Source of the DNA: Desulfobacteraceae bacterium
Lineage (GTDB): Bacteria; Desulfobacterota; Desulfobacteria; Desulfobacterales; Desulfobacteraceae
DNA length: 17,386 nucleotides
Reading direction: 5' to 3'
Assembly (NCBI GenBank): GCA_011390435.1
Contig: JAABSK010000035.1
Span: 1-17,386 of the forward strand
Every line of letters starts with the position of its first letter. Position 1 is the stretch's first letter. Below are positions 1 to 7,894 of the stretch, piece by piece. A model generated the notes under the pieces. It was not told the origin of the DNA. It ran no database searches and saw nothing but the letters and a program-made list of their open reading frames with translations. Made by a program: the position numbers and the translations under genes.

Positions 1-1422
1 AAAGATGAACGAAATTTTACGGTTTCCACACCCAAAAAGCTGGGCAAAAGCGCCTTTCCCTATGATCAGATCATTAAATCCGTCCATGACAATGACGCCG
101 ATGCCCTGAAAGTCAAACCCATTTTTGATGCCCTGCCGCTAAAATGGACTCCCGGCTTCAACCTGACCACCGGGCAGGAAACATTGATCCCGTTTAACTG
201 GTTTTACATGATCAATGAATTCAACGGCCCCAGTGCGGGCAACTGTACAGAAGAAGCCCTTTTACAGGGAATATGCGAACTGGTGGAACGGCACACATCT
301 TCCCTTGTCAGCCATCACCAGCTGAATGTTCCGGGTATCCGCCTGGAGTCCTTTACCGATCCCTTGGTGGTGGAGATGCTGGCAAAGTACAAAAATGCCG
401 GAATCCAGGTCTTTGCCTCTGATTTTTCCCTTGACACCGGCATTCCCACCATCGGCGTGCTGGCATGGGACCCGTCCACTTTTCCCGATCTCAGTGAGAT
501 CGTCTGGACCGCCGGCACTGCCCCTGACCCTGAAAAAGCCATGAGCCGGGCCCTGACTGAGACCGCTCAGCTGGCAGGGGACTTTAATTCAGGGTCCAAT
601 TACGTTGCCAGCGGCCTGCCCAAATTCACCGATATCAACCAGGCCCGGTTTATTACCCATCCCGCCACCATGATCGATGTCACCGCACTGGCGGATCTGT
701 CTGACCAAAACATTAAAACCGAGGTGGAGCATCTGATCCATACCCTTGCTCACCGCGATTTCCAGGCCATGGTAATCAATACAACCCACGCCGGACTCAA
801 CATCCCTGCTTTTTACACCATCATCCCCGGTGCCCACTTCAGGGAACGGGCAGTATCAGCCAGCGTGGGCATGTTCTCCGCCAGGCTGATCACAGAACAG
901 TTTGATCCGCTCCAGGCACTGGCACGGCTGGATGATCTGGAAACCGCGCTTCCCGGACAGTACTACACCAGTTTCTACAAAGGACTCATGCTCAGCAGCA
1001 TCCAGGATTATACCGCCGCACTCAGCGAGTTCCAGGCCGCTCTGAACCGTGGCCCGGAAAGGCTCAACATGGCAGATATCTATTCCCATATGAGCGCCTG
1101 CCAGAAAGATCTGGCACAATATGAGGCAGCTGTCACCACCTGTGAAAAAGGACTTGACATTGATGCACAGCGCCCGGATATATACAATACCATGGGATTT
1201 TGTCATTTCATGACCCGGAAATATGAAACCGCTATCTCCTGTTTTGAATCTGCACTGGCTGTGGATCCCTCCCTTGCCATCAACTACGCCAATATCGGCT
1301 CGAGCTACCGGGAACTCGGTGACTTCAAACTGGCGGTAAAATACTATGAAATGGCACTTGAAATCGATCCAACCATCACTTTTGCACAGGACAATATTGA
1401 GAGATTAAAAAACAGATGCTGA
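1..1422 (+). CDS. YcaO-domain protein with C-terminal TPR repeats (5' end outside window)
   Basis: The frame is open from base 1, so the true start lies upstream; a TTG at 184 is only an internal codon. YcaO proteins use ATP to activate backbone amides or related groups on a protein or peptide. Signs of the family are a glycine/serine stretch, then CTEEALLQGICELVERH (near bases 241-294, matching the usual EEA..A..E..ER motif) and ALTETAQ (near 553-570, the second ExxQ-type metal/ATP motif), then a THAGLNIPAFYTIIPG segment (near 784-831). About bases 955-1410 encode three to four TPR units, each ending in an A...DP pattern. This layout is like E. coli YcaO, which carries a C-terminal TPR-like region. 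The proline-rich tail of azoline-forming RiPP YcaOs is absent (the end is IERLKNRC), and no precursor peptide is visible. The stop overlaps the next start as ATGCTGA, so the two are translationally coupled. Substrate unknown; family assignment firm. Confidence 0.88.
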   Translation, partial: KDERNFTVSTPKKLGKSAFPYDQIIKSVHDNDADALKVKPIFDALPLKWTPGFNLTTGQETLIPFNWFYMINEFNGPSAGNCTEEALLQGICELVERHTSSLVSHHQLNVPGIRLESFTDPLVVEMLAKYKNAGIQVFASDFSLDTGIPTIGVLAWDPSTFPDLSEIVWTAGTAPDPEKAMSRALTETAQLAGDFNSGSNYVASGLPKFTDINQARFITHPATMIDVTALADLSDQNIKTEVEHLIHTLAHRDFQAMVINTTHAGLNIPAFYTIIPGAHFRERAVSASVGMFSARLITEQFDPLQALARLDDLETALPGQYYTSFYKGLMLSSIQDYTAALSEFQAALNRGPERLNMADIYSHMSACQKDLAQYEAAVTTCEKGLDIDAQRPDIYNTMGFCHFMTRKYETAISCFESALAVDPSLAINYANIGSSYRELGDFKLAVKYYEMALEIDPTITFAQDNIERLKNRC

Positions 1423-3275
1423 ATCAGGAAAACAGTTCTTGGAAAGAGAAAACGGTCTCGCCAAGTGATGTACTCAAAAAAATCACCCCGGGAATGAACA
1501 TCTTTATCGGCACAGGATCTGCCGAGCCCCGGACCCTTGTCAACTGCCTGATGCATGCCAAGGGATACAGTCTTCAGGATTTAACCCTGATCCAGCTGGT
1601 CAGCTTTGGAGATGCCATCTCCTACAAAGCCCTTGAATCCAAGCGGTACCGCTTGAAAACCTTTTTCTCCGGATGGGTGTCTGCTCAGGCCATCTCTGAC
1701 GGCCATGTAGATCTTGTTCCTTCGCGATTTTCAGCCATTCCCCAGCTGTTCAAAGACGGCCAGGTCCCCATTGATGTCGCCTTTGTCCAGATCACGCCGC
1801 CCAACCGGGCGGGTTACTGCAGCCTGGGCGTGGGCGTGGATATGGCAAGGCTGGCCATGGAACAGGCAGACCTTGTGGTGGGGGAAATCAACCATGACAT
1901 TCCCTTTACCTTCGGAGATACCTTTGTTCCGTTTGACGCATTTGACATGGTCATTGAATCCATTGATGCCCCTTTTTATTTTCCGCGGTTTCCGGTTGCC
2001 CCGGTATTTGACCGGCTGGCTGCCAATGTGGCCTCGGTGATTGATGACGGAAGCTGCCTGGCCTTTACCTTTGGCCCGATTTTCGAAGCGCTGCCCAAAC
2101 ACCTGGCCCAAAAAAAGGATCTCGGTCTTCACACCCCGTTTTTCACAGATGCCCTGATGGACCTGGTCAGCAGCGGTGCGGTCAGCAACCGCAGAAAAGA
2201 CCTGTTCCGCGGCAAAACACTGACCGCCTACGCCCTTGGTACACAGAAGCTGATGCAGTTTCTGGATAAAAACCCCATGGTGGAATTCCAGAGCATCGAC
2301 AAGGTGTTCAGCCCCCTTGAAATCGGACGGAACCGCAGATTTGTCTTTATTCTTCCCGCAAGGCAGGTGGATCTTTCCAGCAGGGTATTGCTACACAACA
2401 GCCAGAACCAGGTCACCGCAGGGCCGGGGCAGATGGCAGATTTCTTCAACGGCGCTGAAATCTCCCAGGGCGGATATACCATCATTGCCCTGCCCAGCAG
2501 AAACCGGGACGGCCGCCCCAATATCTGTCTGGCCACGGAAAATGCCCCGGAAATGCTCAGCCTGCCGGAATCTTTTGATCTTGTGGCAACAGAACACGGC
2601 ATTGCCCAGCTCAAAGGGAAAACCCAGCGGGAACGGGCCCAGGCATTGATCGAGATCGCCCATCCAGAAGACCGCCCTGCCCTGGTTGAGGGCGCAAAAA
2701 AAACAAACCTGATCTACAAGGATCAGATCTTTCTGGCGGAAAGCGCCCGGTTTTATCCGGCAGAGATTGAAACCACCCATACCTTCAAAAACAATCTCAC
2801 GGTCCGGTTCAGAGCCATCAAACCTTCGGATGAAGACCAGATGCGCCGACTGTTTTACCGGTTTTCCGACAAAGCCATTTATTACCGCTATTTCAGCCCG
2901 ATCAAAACCATGCCCCACGAAAAAATGCAGGCCTATGTCAATGTGGACTATCAGAGGGCACTTTCCATTGTCGGACTTGTGGGCGAGCCCGGCCAGCAGA
3001 CCATTATTGCCGAAGCCCGGTATGTCCGGCACGAAGACAAGCCGTTTGTGGATATCGCCTTTGTTGTGGACGAAGCATATCAAGGCTATGGAATTGCCAC
3101 GTTTTTATATCAGATGCTGGCCAGACTGGCCAAAGAAAAGGGATTCCAGAAGATGACCGCAGATGTCCTGCCGTCCAATGAAGCCATGCTCAGCGTTCTG
3201 AAAAAAGGAAAGCACCCCAGCCAGGCGAAAATCGAAAACGGGATTTATGAATTGACCATCGACCTGACCCGCTGA
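1416..3275 (+). CDS. Acetyl-CoA hydrolase/transferase-like domain fused to Pat-type GNAT acetyltransferase
   Basis: A 619-residue, apparently cytoplasmic fusion. Residues about 10-435 match the acetyl-CoA hydrolase/4-hydroxybutyrate CoA-transferase family (NRAGYCSLGVGVD at 130-142, NPMVEF near 286-291, ATEHGIAQLKGKTQRERA at 391-408, IAHPEDR at 414-420). Residues about 460-619 are a GNAT domain resembling that of the protein acetyltransferase Pat/PatZ: AIKPSDEDQM, SDKAIYYRYFS, and acetyl-CoA loop QGYGIA at 556-561. Known family members exchange CoA between carboxylates through a covalent glutamyl-CoA formed on a Glu in an H-T-E-M-F-S-D type motif. Here the matching stretch is HTPFFTD (239-245), with Pro241 where the Glu is expected, so the first domain may be catalytically dead or divergent. 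The start ATG lies inside the end of the YcaO gene, which implies an operon. Likely role, by inference: protein lysine acylation controlled by acyl-CoA binding. Confidence 0.87.
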   Translation: MLNQENSSWKEKTVSPSDVLKKITPGMNIFIGTGSAEPRTLVNCLMHAKGYSLQDLTLIQLVSFGDAISYKALESKRYRLKTFFSGWVSAQAISDGHVDLVPSRFSAIPQLFKDGQVPIDVAFVQITPPNRAGYCSLGVGVDMARLAMEQADLVVGEINHDIPFTFGDTFVPFDAFDMVIESIDAPFYFPRFPVAPVFDRLAANVASVIDDGSCLAFTFGPIFEALPKHLAQKKDLGLHTPFFTDALMDLVSSGAVSNRRKDLFRGKTLTAYALGTQKLMQFLDKNPMVEFQSIDKVFSPLEIGRNRRFVFILPARQVDLSSRVLLHNSQNQVTAGPGQMADFFNGAEISQGGYTIIALPSRNRDGRPNICLATENAPEMLSLPESFDLVATEHGIAQLKGKTQRERAQALIEIAHPEDRPALVEGAKKTNLIYKDQIFLAESARFYPAEIETTHTFKNNLTVRFRAIKPSDEDQMRRLFYRFSDKAIYYRYFSPIKTMPHEKMQAYVNVDYQRALSIVGLVGEPGQQTIIAEARYVRHEDKPFVDIAFVVDEAYQGYGIATFLYQMLARLAKEKGFQKMTADVLPSNEAMLSVLKKGKHPSQAKIENGIYELTIDLTR

Positions 3276-3296
3276 TAATCCAAAAGCTTTCCAGAA

Positions 3297-4325
3297 TCAA
3301 AGATCATCCTGGGTCATGATCTGGTCACGCCCGTTTTCCTTGGCCAGAAAAAGAGCATCATCCGCACGCTGGATCAATGTTTTCTCCGGTTCATTCATTG
3401 CATACACCGCAACACCCATGGATATGGTAATTTTCCCCATGGTTTCACCAGTCCCCTTGATCTTCCACTCTTTTGTGGACAGGGCCTGCCTGATCTTGCG
3501 TGCCACTGCAACCGCCCCGTCAAGAGGGGTTTCCGGCAAAAGCACCAGAAACTCTTCACCACCGTACCGGGCAGCAATATCATTTTTGCGCAGATGGCCT
3601 TTCAACAGCTGGGCAATACTTCGCAGCAGGCTGTCGCCCACCAGATGACCAAACAGATCATTTATCCGCTTGAAATAATCGATATCCACCATGATAATGG
3701 AAAACGGAGACTGGTTCTGTTTGGCACGGATCCGTTCCAGTTCCAGCTTTTTTTCAAGCCCCCGCCGGTTGAGCAGTGCGGTCAGCATATCTGTCTGTGC
3801 CTCTTCCTGGGATTTTTCAAGCTCCTGCTGCAATTGTTTCAGATCTTCAGAAGAGATCTTCATCCGGTTCTGGAGCCGTCTGCCTGAATTAAGAAGGTTG
3901 CGGGTTTCGTGCAGCATCTTTTCTACAATGATCTTCATCTGGGCCACATCATGGGTTTCCCTGACCTGGACAGCCAGCGCTTCCAAATGTTTTCCATGGC
4001 CTGACAGATCCCCTTCAGTTTCCGCCACATGGCCGAGGATCTCTCTGAGCATCAGAGACACTTTTGTCATCAAGCGGCTGATGATGATCCGGTCACCGTC
4101 TGCCACGTACTTCTGGTAGAGGGCCTCAACGCTTTTATCATTGATGGGTTGTTTCTGCTGAATGGAAAGGTCCAGCGCCTTTTTCAGCCTGGCATTTTTC
4201 CCGGAGACATACTCATACCAGACCGTATAGTTCACAGGAGTGACCGGCAGGCCGTATTTTGCAATATAATTCAAGGCCAGTCTCAGATATTCTCCTGCCT
4301 GGTTTTTTTCTTCTGTATAATTCAT
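3297..4325 (-). CDS. GGDEF diguanylate cyclase
   Basis: A 342-residue soluble protein with no visible membrane segment. Diguanylate cyclases make cyclic di-GMP from two GTP. The N-terminal part (residues about 5-55, with YGLPVTPVNYTVWYEYVSG) is a helical region seen in front of many GGDEF domains and has no assigned function. Residues 90-180 look helical and coiled-coil-like and probably dimerise. The catalytic domain (about 180-340) has TDMLTALLNRRG, VDIDYFKRIND with metal-binding D214, and the active-site motif GGEEF at 255-259. RKND at 246-249 sits five residues before it and fits the RxxD inhibitory I-site, so product inhibition is likely. AGGGG lies just upstream of the ATG and supports the start. 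It follows the radical SAM gene by 41 bases on the same strand, so the two are probably co-transcribed. The input signal is unknown. Confidence 0.93.
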   Translation of the reverse strand: MNYTEEKNQAGEYLRLALNYIAKYGLPVTPVNYTVWYEYVSGKNARLKKALDLSIQQKQPINDKSVEALYQKYVADGDRIIISRLMTKVSLMLREILGHVAETEGDLSGHGKHLEALAVQVRETHDVAQMKIIVEKMLHETRNLLNSGRRLQNRMKISSEDLKQLQQELEKSQEEAQTDMLTALLNRRGLEKKLELERIRAKQNQSPFSIIMVDIDYFKRINDLFGHLVGDSLLRSIAQLLKGHLRKNDIAARYGGEEFLVLLPETPLDGAVAVARKIRQALSTKEWKIKGTGETMGKITISMGVAVYAMNEPEKTLIQRADDALFLAKENGRDQIMTQDDL

Positions 4326-4366
4326 AGATCCCCTAAGATAAAAATCCTTTTCTGAAAGGCCTCATT

Positions 4367-5467
4367 TCACAGTTTTGCTGCCGTGTCAAGGCAAGGGATG
4401 AGATCCGATCCTCCCAGCTGGCCGCATCCGGCACACACCGCACGGCCCTTGCTCCAGCGTTTCACCACAAACACTCCCTGCCGGGTCAGGCACTCGGCAA
4501 AAGCCATCATCTCATCGTCAGATACCGAGGCATAGTTGAGGCCTTTTACCGGGTTATACGCAATCAGATTGAGGCGAACCTTCAGCGGCCGGATAAACCC
4601 GGCCAGCTGCCGCGCATCTTCAGGAGAATCGTTCACCCCCTTGATCAGAATATATTCAAACAGAAAACTGCCCCGCGGCGGCAGGGGGAAATTTTCCAGG
4701 CTGCGCTTGAGCTGTGCCAGTGGAATACGCCGGTTGATCGGCATCAAAGCGGATCGGGTCCGGTCATCTGCCGCGTTGATGGAAATGGCAAGGCGCAGCC
4801 CTTTCATCTCCAGCCGGGCCAGCCTGTCAATGCCGTCGGTCAGTCCGGCTGTGGAAACGGTGATATGACGAAGAGCGATATCAAAGCCTCGTTGCTGACT
4901 CATGACGGCAATCGCCTGAACCACTGCCTCAAAATTATCAAACGGTTCACCCATGCCCATGAACACGATATTTTTGATCTCTTTTTTCAGGAAAAATCTG
5001 GCATTGTACAATTGACCGACCATCTCCTCTGGCGTCAGGTTTCTTTTCAACCCCATCCTCCCGGTCCGGCAGAACCGGCATCCCATCCGGCACCCCACCT
5101 GGCTGGAAATACACAGGGTATTGCGGCCGGTCATGGGAATAATCACCGATTCGATCCGCAATTCATCTGCCAGCTGCGTAATAAACTTGGTGAGTCCGCC
5201 TTCTTCAACGGTTTGCACCACCTGGCCCGGCTGGAGATGAATCTGGTTCTCAAGACGGCGTGACAAAGACGGCGATGCTTTAAATTCAGCAGCCTCCAGA
5301 AAATCAGCACGCCCCAGCCTGAAAATCTCCCGGTAAAGGGCAGCGGCATGGAAAAGGCCTTTGCCAAACTCTTTTTCAAACCAGGCTGTCACCTGGTCCA
5401 GCCGGCAGGATAAAATATTCATATATGGATCAAATTTCCTTGTCTCTGGTAGTCCGGCTCCATTCAT
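4367..5467 (-). CDS. RlmN/Cfr-family radical SAM methyltransferase (divergent)
   Basis: RlmN methylates C2 of A2503 in 23S rRNA and A37 in some tRNAs; Cfr methylates C8 of A2503. Numbered from the ATG at 5467, this 366-residue protein has the radical SAM cluster cysteines C126, C130 and C133 (GCRMGCRFCRTG) and the two mechanistic cysteines C119 (CISSQVG) and C348 (GCGQLGG). E. coli RlmN has 118/125/129/132/355, which supports this start. FMGMGEP, LMPIN and FEYILIKGVND are also family motifs. An in-frame TTG at 5593 would give 408 residues, but it would leave only 36 bases to the divergent gene and adds no recognised domain; an ATG at 5422 is another option. Odd points: the usual S-L-H-A is SINA, and the stretch before the last cysteine (KGRAVCAGCGQ) lacks the usual acidic residues and has an extra cysteine, C345. 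It may be a paralogue beside a standard RlmN. A diguanylate cyclase follows. Confidence 0.85.
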   Translation of the reverse strand: MNGAGLPETRKFDPYMNILSCRLDQVTAWFEKEFGKGLFHAAALYREIFRLGRADFLEAAEFKASPSLSRRLENQIHLQPGQVVQTVEEGGLTKFITQLADELRIESVIIPMTGRNTLCISSQVGCRMGCRFCRTGRMGLKRNLTPEEMVGQLYNARFFLKKEIKNIVFMGMGEPFDNFEAVVQAIAVMSQQRGFDIALRHITVSTAGLTDGIDRLARLEMKGLRLAISINAADDRTRSALMPINRRIPLAQLKRSLENFPLPPRGSFLFEYILIKGVNDSPEDARQLAGFIRPLKVRLNLIAYNPVKGLNYASVSDDEMMAFAECLTRQGVFVVKRWSKGRAVCAGCGQLGGSDLIPCLDTAAKL

Positions 5468-5616
5468 ATCAGATATGATCTGCCTTTTCCATTGATTCCT
5501 TAAGAACACGGTTGAATCAAAAAACGCTTTTGCAAACAGGCTTGAGTTTTCACTGGATTTGTGATCTTCTATTAAAGAATGATTTTTTTTCAATCCATGA
5601 CCCCAAAAAGCTTTCC

Positions 5617-5632
5617 AGGAAATTCATTAATG
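5617..5632 (+). promoter_or_regulatory. Ribosome binding site fixing the dctP-like start
   Basis: AGGA at 5617-5620 lies nine bases before the ATG at 5630. This start places a positively charged MIRR immediately before a hydrophobic signal-peptide core. The longer reading from 5579 would put 17 non-conserved residues in front of the signal peptide and would overlap the possible TTG start of the divergent radical SAM gene. Confidence 0.6.
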
Positions 5633-6640
5633 ATTCGCCGTATGCTTGTTGCCATAATTTTATTCACTTTTGGACCATCTGCTGTTGCTGCACAGCTGCT
5701 GCCACAATTTCGGATTTCCCTGGAAAACACAGCAACGCATTTCCAGACTCAGGCGGTCAAGCGGTTTGCAGATGAACTGACGCACCGGCTTGCCAGCCAC
5801 ATCGATGTTCAGTTTTATGCCGATGCCCAATTGTTCAGGGACAGTGATGTCATTCAGGCGCTGGCCCAGGGCAAAGTGGAGATGGCGGTCCCGGGAACCT
5901 GGCATGTCATGCGGTTTGAACCCAGTGTCGGTGTCTTTCTGCTGCCTGTTTTCTATGGCAGAAGCGCACAAACAAACTACCGGATCCTGGACAGTGCTAT
6001 CGGCGAAACCATCAATCGACGGATTGAAACCGCCCTGAAATTTAAAGTCCTTGGCAGCTGGATGGATCTGGGCCATGCACATCTGTTTGGCGTAAACCAG
6101 AACATCGAGCGCCACGCCGATATCAGAGGGCTCCGGGTACGGGTGGCCGGCGGCATTGCAAATATGCTCCGTATTCAAGCCCTTGGCGCCAGCCCATCGA
6201 TCATTCCCTGGCCGGATCTTCCCGGATATATGCAGCAGGGACGCATCGATGCGGTGCTGACATCCTATGAAACCGTTAAAAGCGCACAGTTATGGAAAGA
6301 CGGCATTCAATCTGTTTTTGAAGACCAGGAATATTTTCCCCAGTATATCCCCCTGGTGCGGGCATCTTTCTGGAATCGTCTGCCCCGAAAAATCCAGCAG
6401 GTGCTGACAGACACCTGGGCAGATCATGTTGATGGCTCCAGGAAAATGGCAGCAGATGCACAAAAACAGGCAAAACAGATCCTCATTCAAAACGGGGTTA
6501 CGGTCTTCACGCCTGCGCCAGGCCAACTGGAAATCCAGCGCAGACAACTGCTCCGGCATCAGGATGCGTTCATACAGAAGCTGGGAATTGATCCTGCGCT
6601 CGCAGACCAGATCAACGAGGCATTGGATTCCCATGAGTAA
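5630..6640 (+). CDS. DctP-family periplasmic solute-binding protein (TRAP type), orphan
   Basis: A 336-residue exported protein. The signal peptide is residues 1-21 (MIRR, hydrophobic core, AVAA then QLLPQ). DctP-type proteins bind organic acids or related ligands in the periplasm. Family signs are LENTATHFQTQAVKRFADEL near the N-terminus, QALAQGKVEMAV (76-87), ADIRGLRVRVAG (163-174) with R171 in the place of the conserved carboxylate-binding arginine, ALGASPSIIPWPDLPGYMQQGRIDAVLTS (shown in part: QQGRIDAVLTS, 202-212), and a long helical C-terminus. There are no dctQ or dctM membrane subunits here. Instead the stop overlaps the start of a membrane sensor by eight bases, so the likely job is to present a ligand to that sensor rather than to feed a transporter. 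Ligand unknown. Confidence 0.88.
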   Translation: MIRRMLVAIILFTFGPSAVAAQLLPQFRISLENTATHFQTQAVKRFADELTHRLASHIDVQFYADAQLFRDSDVIQALAQGKVEMAVPGTWHVMRFEPSVGVFLLPVFYGRSAQTNYRILDSAIGETINRRIETALKFKVLGSWMDLGHAHLFGVNQNIERHADIRGLRVRVAGGIANMLRIQALGASPSIIPWPDLPGYMQQGRIDAVLTSYETVKSAQLWKDGIQSVFEDQEYFPQYIPLVRASFWNRLPRKIQQVLTDTWADHVDGSRKMAADAQKQAKQILIQNGVTVFTPAPGQLEIQRRQLLRHQDAFIQKLGIDPALADQINEALDSHE

Positions 6641-7886
6641 TCAAACCAACCGTTCCCGTCGCAGCCGTCTGCAGATTTTCATCACCCTGCTGTTTTGCAT
6701 CATTGGATTGACCTTTTTCGGATTGAGCGCAGCCTCAATTTATCGGAACCGTATCCACCATGTTCAGGAAGCCCGGGTTAAATCCCGTTCACAGGCGCAG
6801 CTTCTGGGAGAAAACACCGCAGGCCTGATATATGCGGCAGACCTTTCACTCCTGTCCTTTTGTTCGATCATCAGCGATAAAACAGGTGAAAACACACAGA
6901 TCCTGCCGTCGTCATTTGACCTTCTCACATCTCAACTGATTTACCTGCCCCAGATCCAGGAGGTCTTTTTCATCAACCCGCACCAGGAAATCGAATACAC
7001 AACAGGGAGTACCGGAAAAATCCATTTGGCCAATTTTGACCGCCACAAGGATGCCTGGCTGGAATTTTCCATTGAAACCCGCCATTCAGAAACCGGCCAT
7101 ACAAAACTGTTGATGAGCCGCCGGGTTGAAAACAAAAACGGGAAATTTCTCGGGGTACTGACTGCGGTGATGGATTCTGAATTTTTTTATGACCGCCACA
7201 GTGCGTATCTCACCCTTGATGCCGCTGCCGTCATTTTGTTTGACAACCAGAAAAAAATCCTGGCAGCCTGGATGAATGCACCCGATGTTCACTCCTGGAT
7301 CATCTCCCCGGACAATACGATTCTGCTGCCGGAGTCCATGGACAGCACTGTCAAAGGGGGCACCCATACTGTTGAAACTTCCAGCGCCATGATCTCCACC
7401 TACCAGATCCGGGGGTTTCCATACCATGTGGCAGTTGTGCATGCATGGCGCGATATTCTTCAAAACTGGTATCGCCAGACCCTTCGGGACATCTTCATTC
7501 TCTGTGCTGCCTTTGGTGCGATGGTGTTTACCATGATTCTGGCGTTTCGACAGCGAAAGCAGCGCAAAAAAGCGGAACATCAGTTGATCCAGCATCAGGC
7601 TGACCTTGAAAAAATCGTACTGGAGCGCACAGATCAGTTAAAACTGGCCAACCGGGAATTAACTGAAAAAAACAGAGCCCTGGAAACAGCAATGGGCGAA
7701 ATCAAGACACTGAGCGGCCTTTTGCCCATCTGTATGCATTGTAAAAAGATCCGGGATGACAGCGGTTACTGGAACCAGCTGGAAGGGTATCTTCAGGAAC
7801 ACTCCAATGCCCGGTTCAGCCACGGCATCTGTCAGGAATGCACCCAAAAACACTATCCAGATATTGTGGATCCAACATCAGAATAA
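6633..7886 (+). CDS. Membrane sensor with periplasmic Cache-like domain and C-terminal four-cysteine module
   Basis: Read from the ATG at 6633, which overlaps the dctP stop (ATGAGTAA), this gives 417 residues; the open frame extends upstream to 6426 but that part lies inside dctP. Topology: short basic cytoplasmic start, membrane segment at about 14-37, periplasmic region 40-285, second membrane segment at about 287-305, then a coiled coil at 310-360. The periplasmic part has the size and pattern of a double Cache sensor (inferred; no diagnostic motif). The tail at 360-410 reads LSGLLPICMHCKKIRDD, then GYWNQLE, then FSHGICQECTQKHYP, with paired cysteines C367/C370 and C400/C403 that could bind zinc or another metal. 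From memory, this tail recurs at the ends of PAS and response-regulator proteins in Desulfobacterota, with no assigned function. No histidine kinase, GGDEF, EAL or methyl-accepting domain is present, so the output is unknown. Confidence 0.82.
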   Translation: MSNQTNRSRRSRLQIFITLLFCIIGLTFFGLSAASIYRNRIHHVQEARVKSRSQAQLLGENTAGLIYAADLSLLSFCSIISDKTGENTQILPSSFDLLTSQLIYLPQIQEVFFINPHQEIEYTTGSTGKIHLANFDRHKDAWLEFSIETRHSETGHTKLLMSRRVENKNGKFLGVLTAVMDSEFFYDRHSAYLTLDAAAVILFDNQKKILAAWMNAPDVHSWIISPDNTILLPESMDSTVKGGTHTVETSSAMISTYQIRGFPYHVAVVHAWRDILQNWYRQTLRDIFILCAAFGAMVFTMILAFRQRKQRKKAEHQLIQHQADLEKIVLERTDQLKLANRELTEKNRALETAMGEIKTLSGLLPICMHCKKIRDDSGYWNQLEGYLQEHSNARFSHGICQECTQKHYPDIVDPTSE

Positions 7887-7894
7887 AATATTTT

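Noticed and set aside
184..1422. A complete 412-codon gene starting at TTG 184
   Set aside because: The same frame is open back to base 1 and the YcaO fold needs the upstream residues, so this is the end of a longer gene.
2391..3083. A 230-codon reading frame on the minus strand
   Set aside because: It is opposite the CoA-transferase/GNAT gene and shows no family motifs, so it is a shadow of that gene.
3276..3296. Terminator between the convergent GNAT-fusion and diguanylate cyclase genes
   Set aside because: The 21-base gap has no inverted repeat or T-run that would support one.
5468..5593. TTG-initiated N-terminal extension of the radical SAM gene
   Set aside because: It adds 42 residues without a recognisable domain, and leaves almost no room for promoters between the divergent genes. 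The later ATG gives cysteine positions nearly identical to E. coli RlmN. It is not fully excluded.
6426..6632. N-terminal extension of the sensor gene
   Set aside because: These codons lie within the dctP-like gene in another frame and give a basic, unstructured sequence before the natural MSNQ start and membrane segment.
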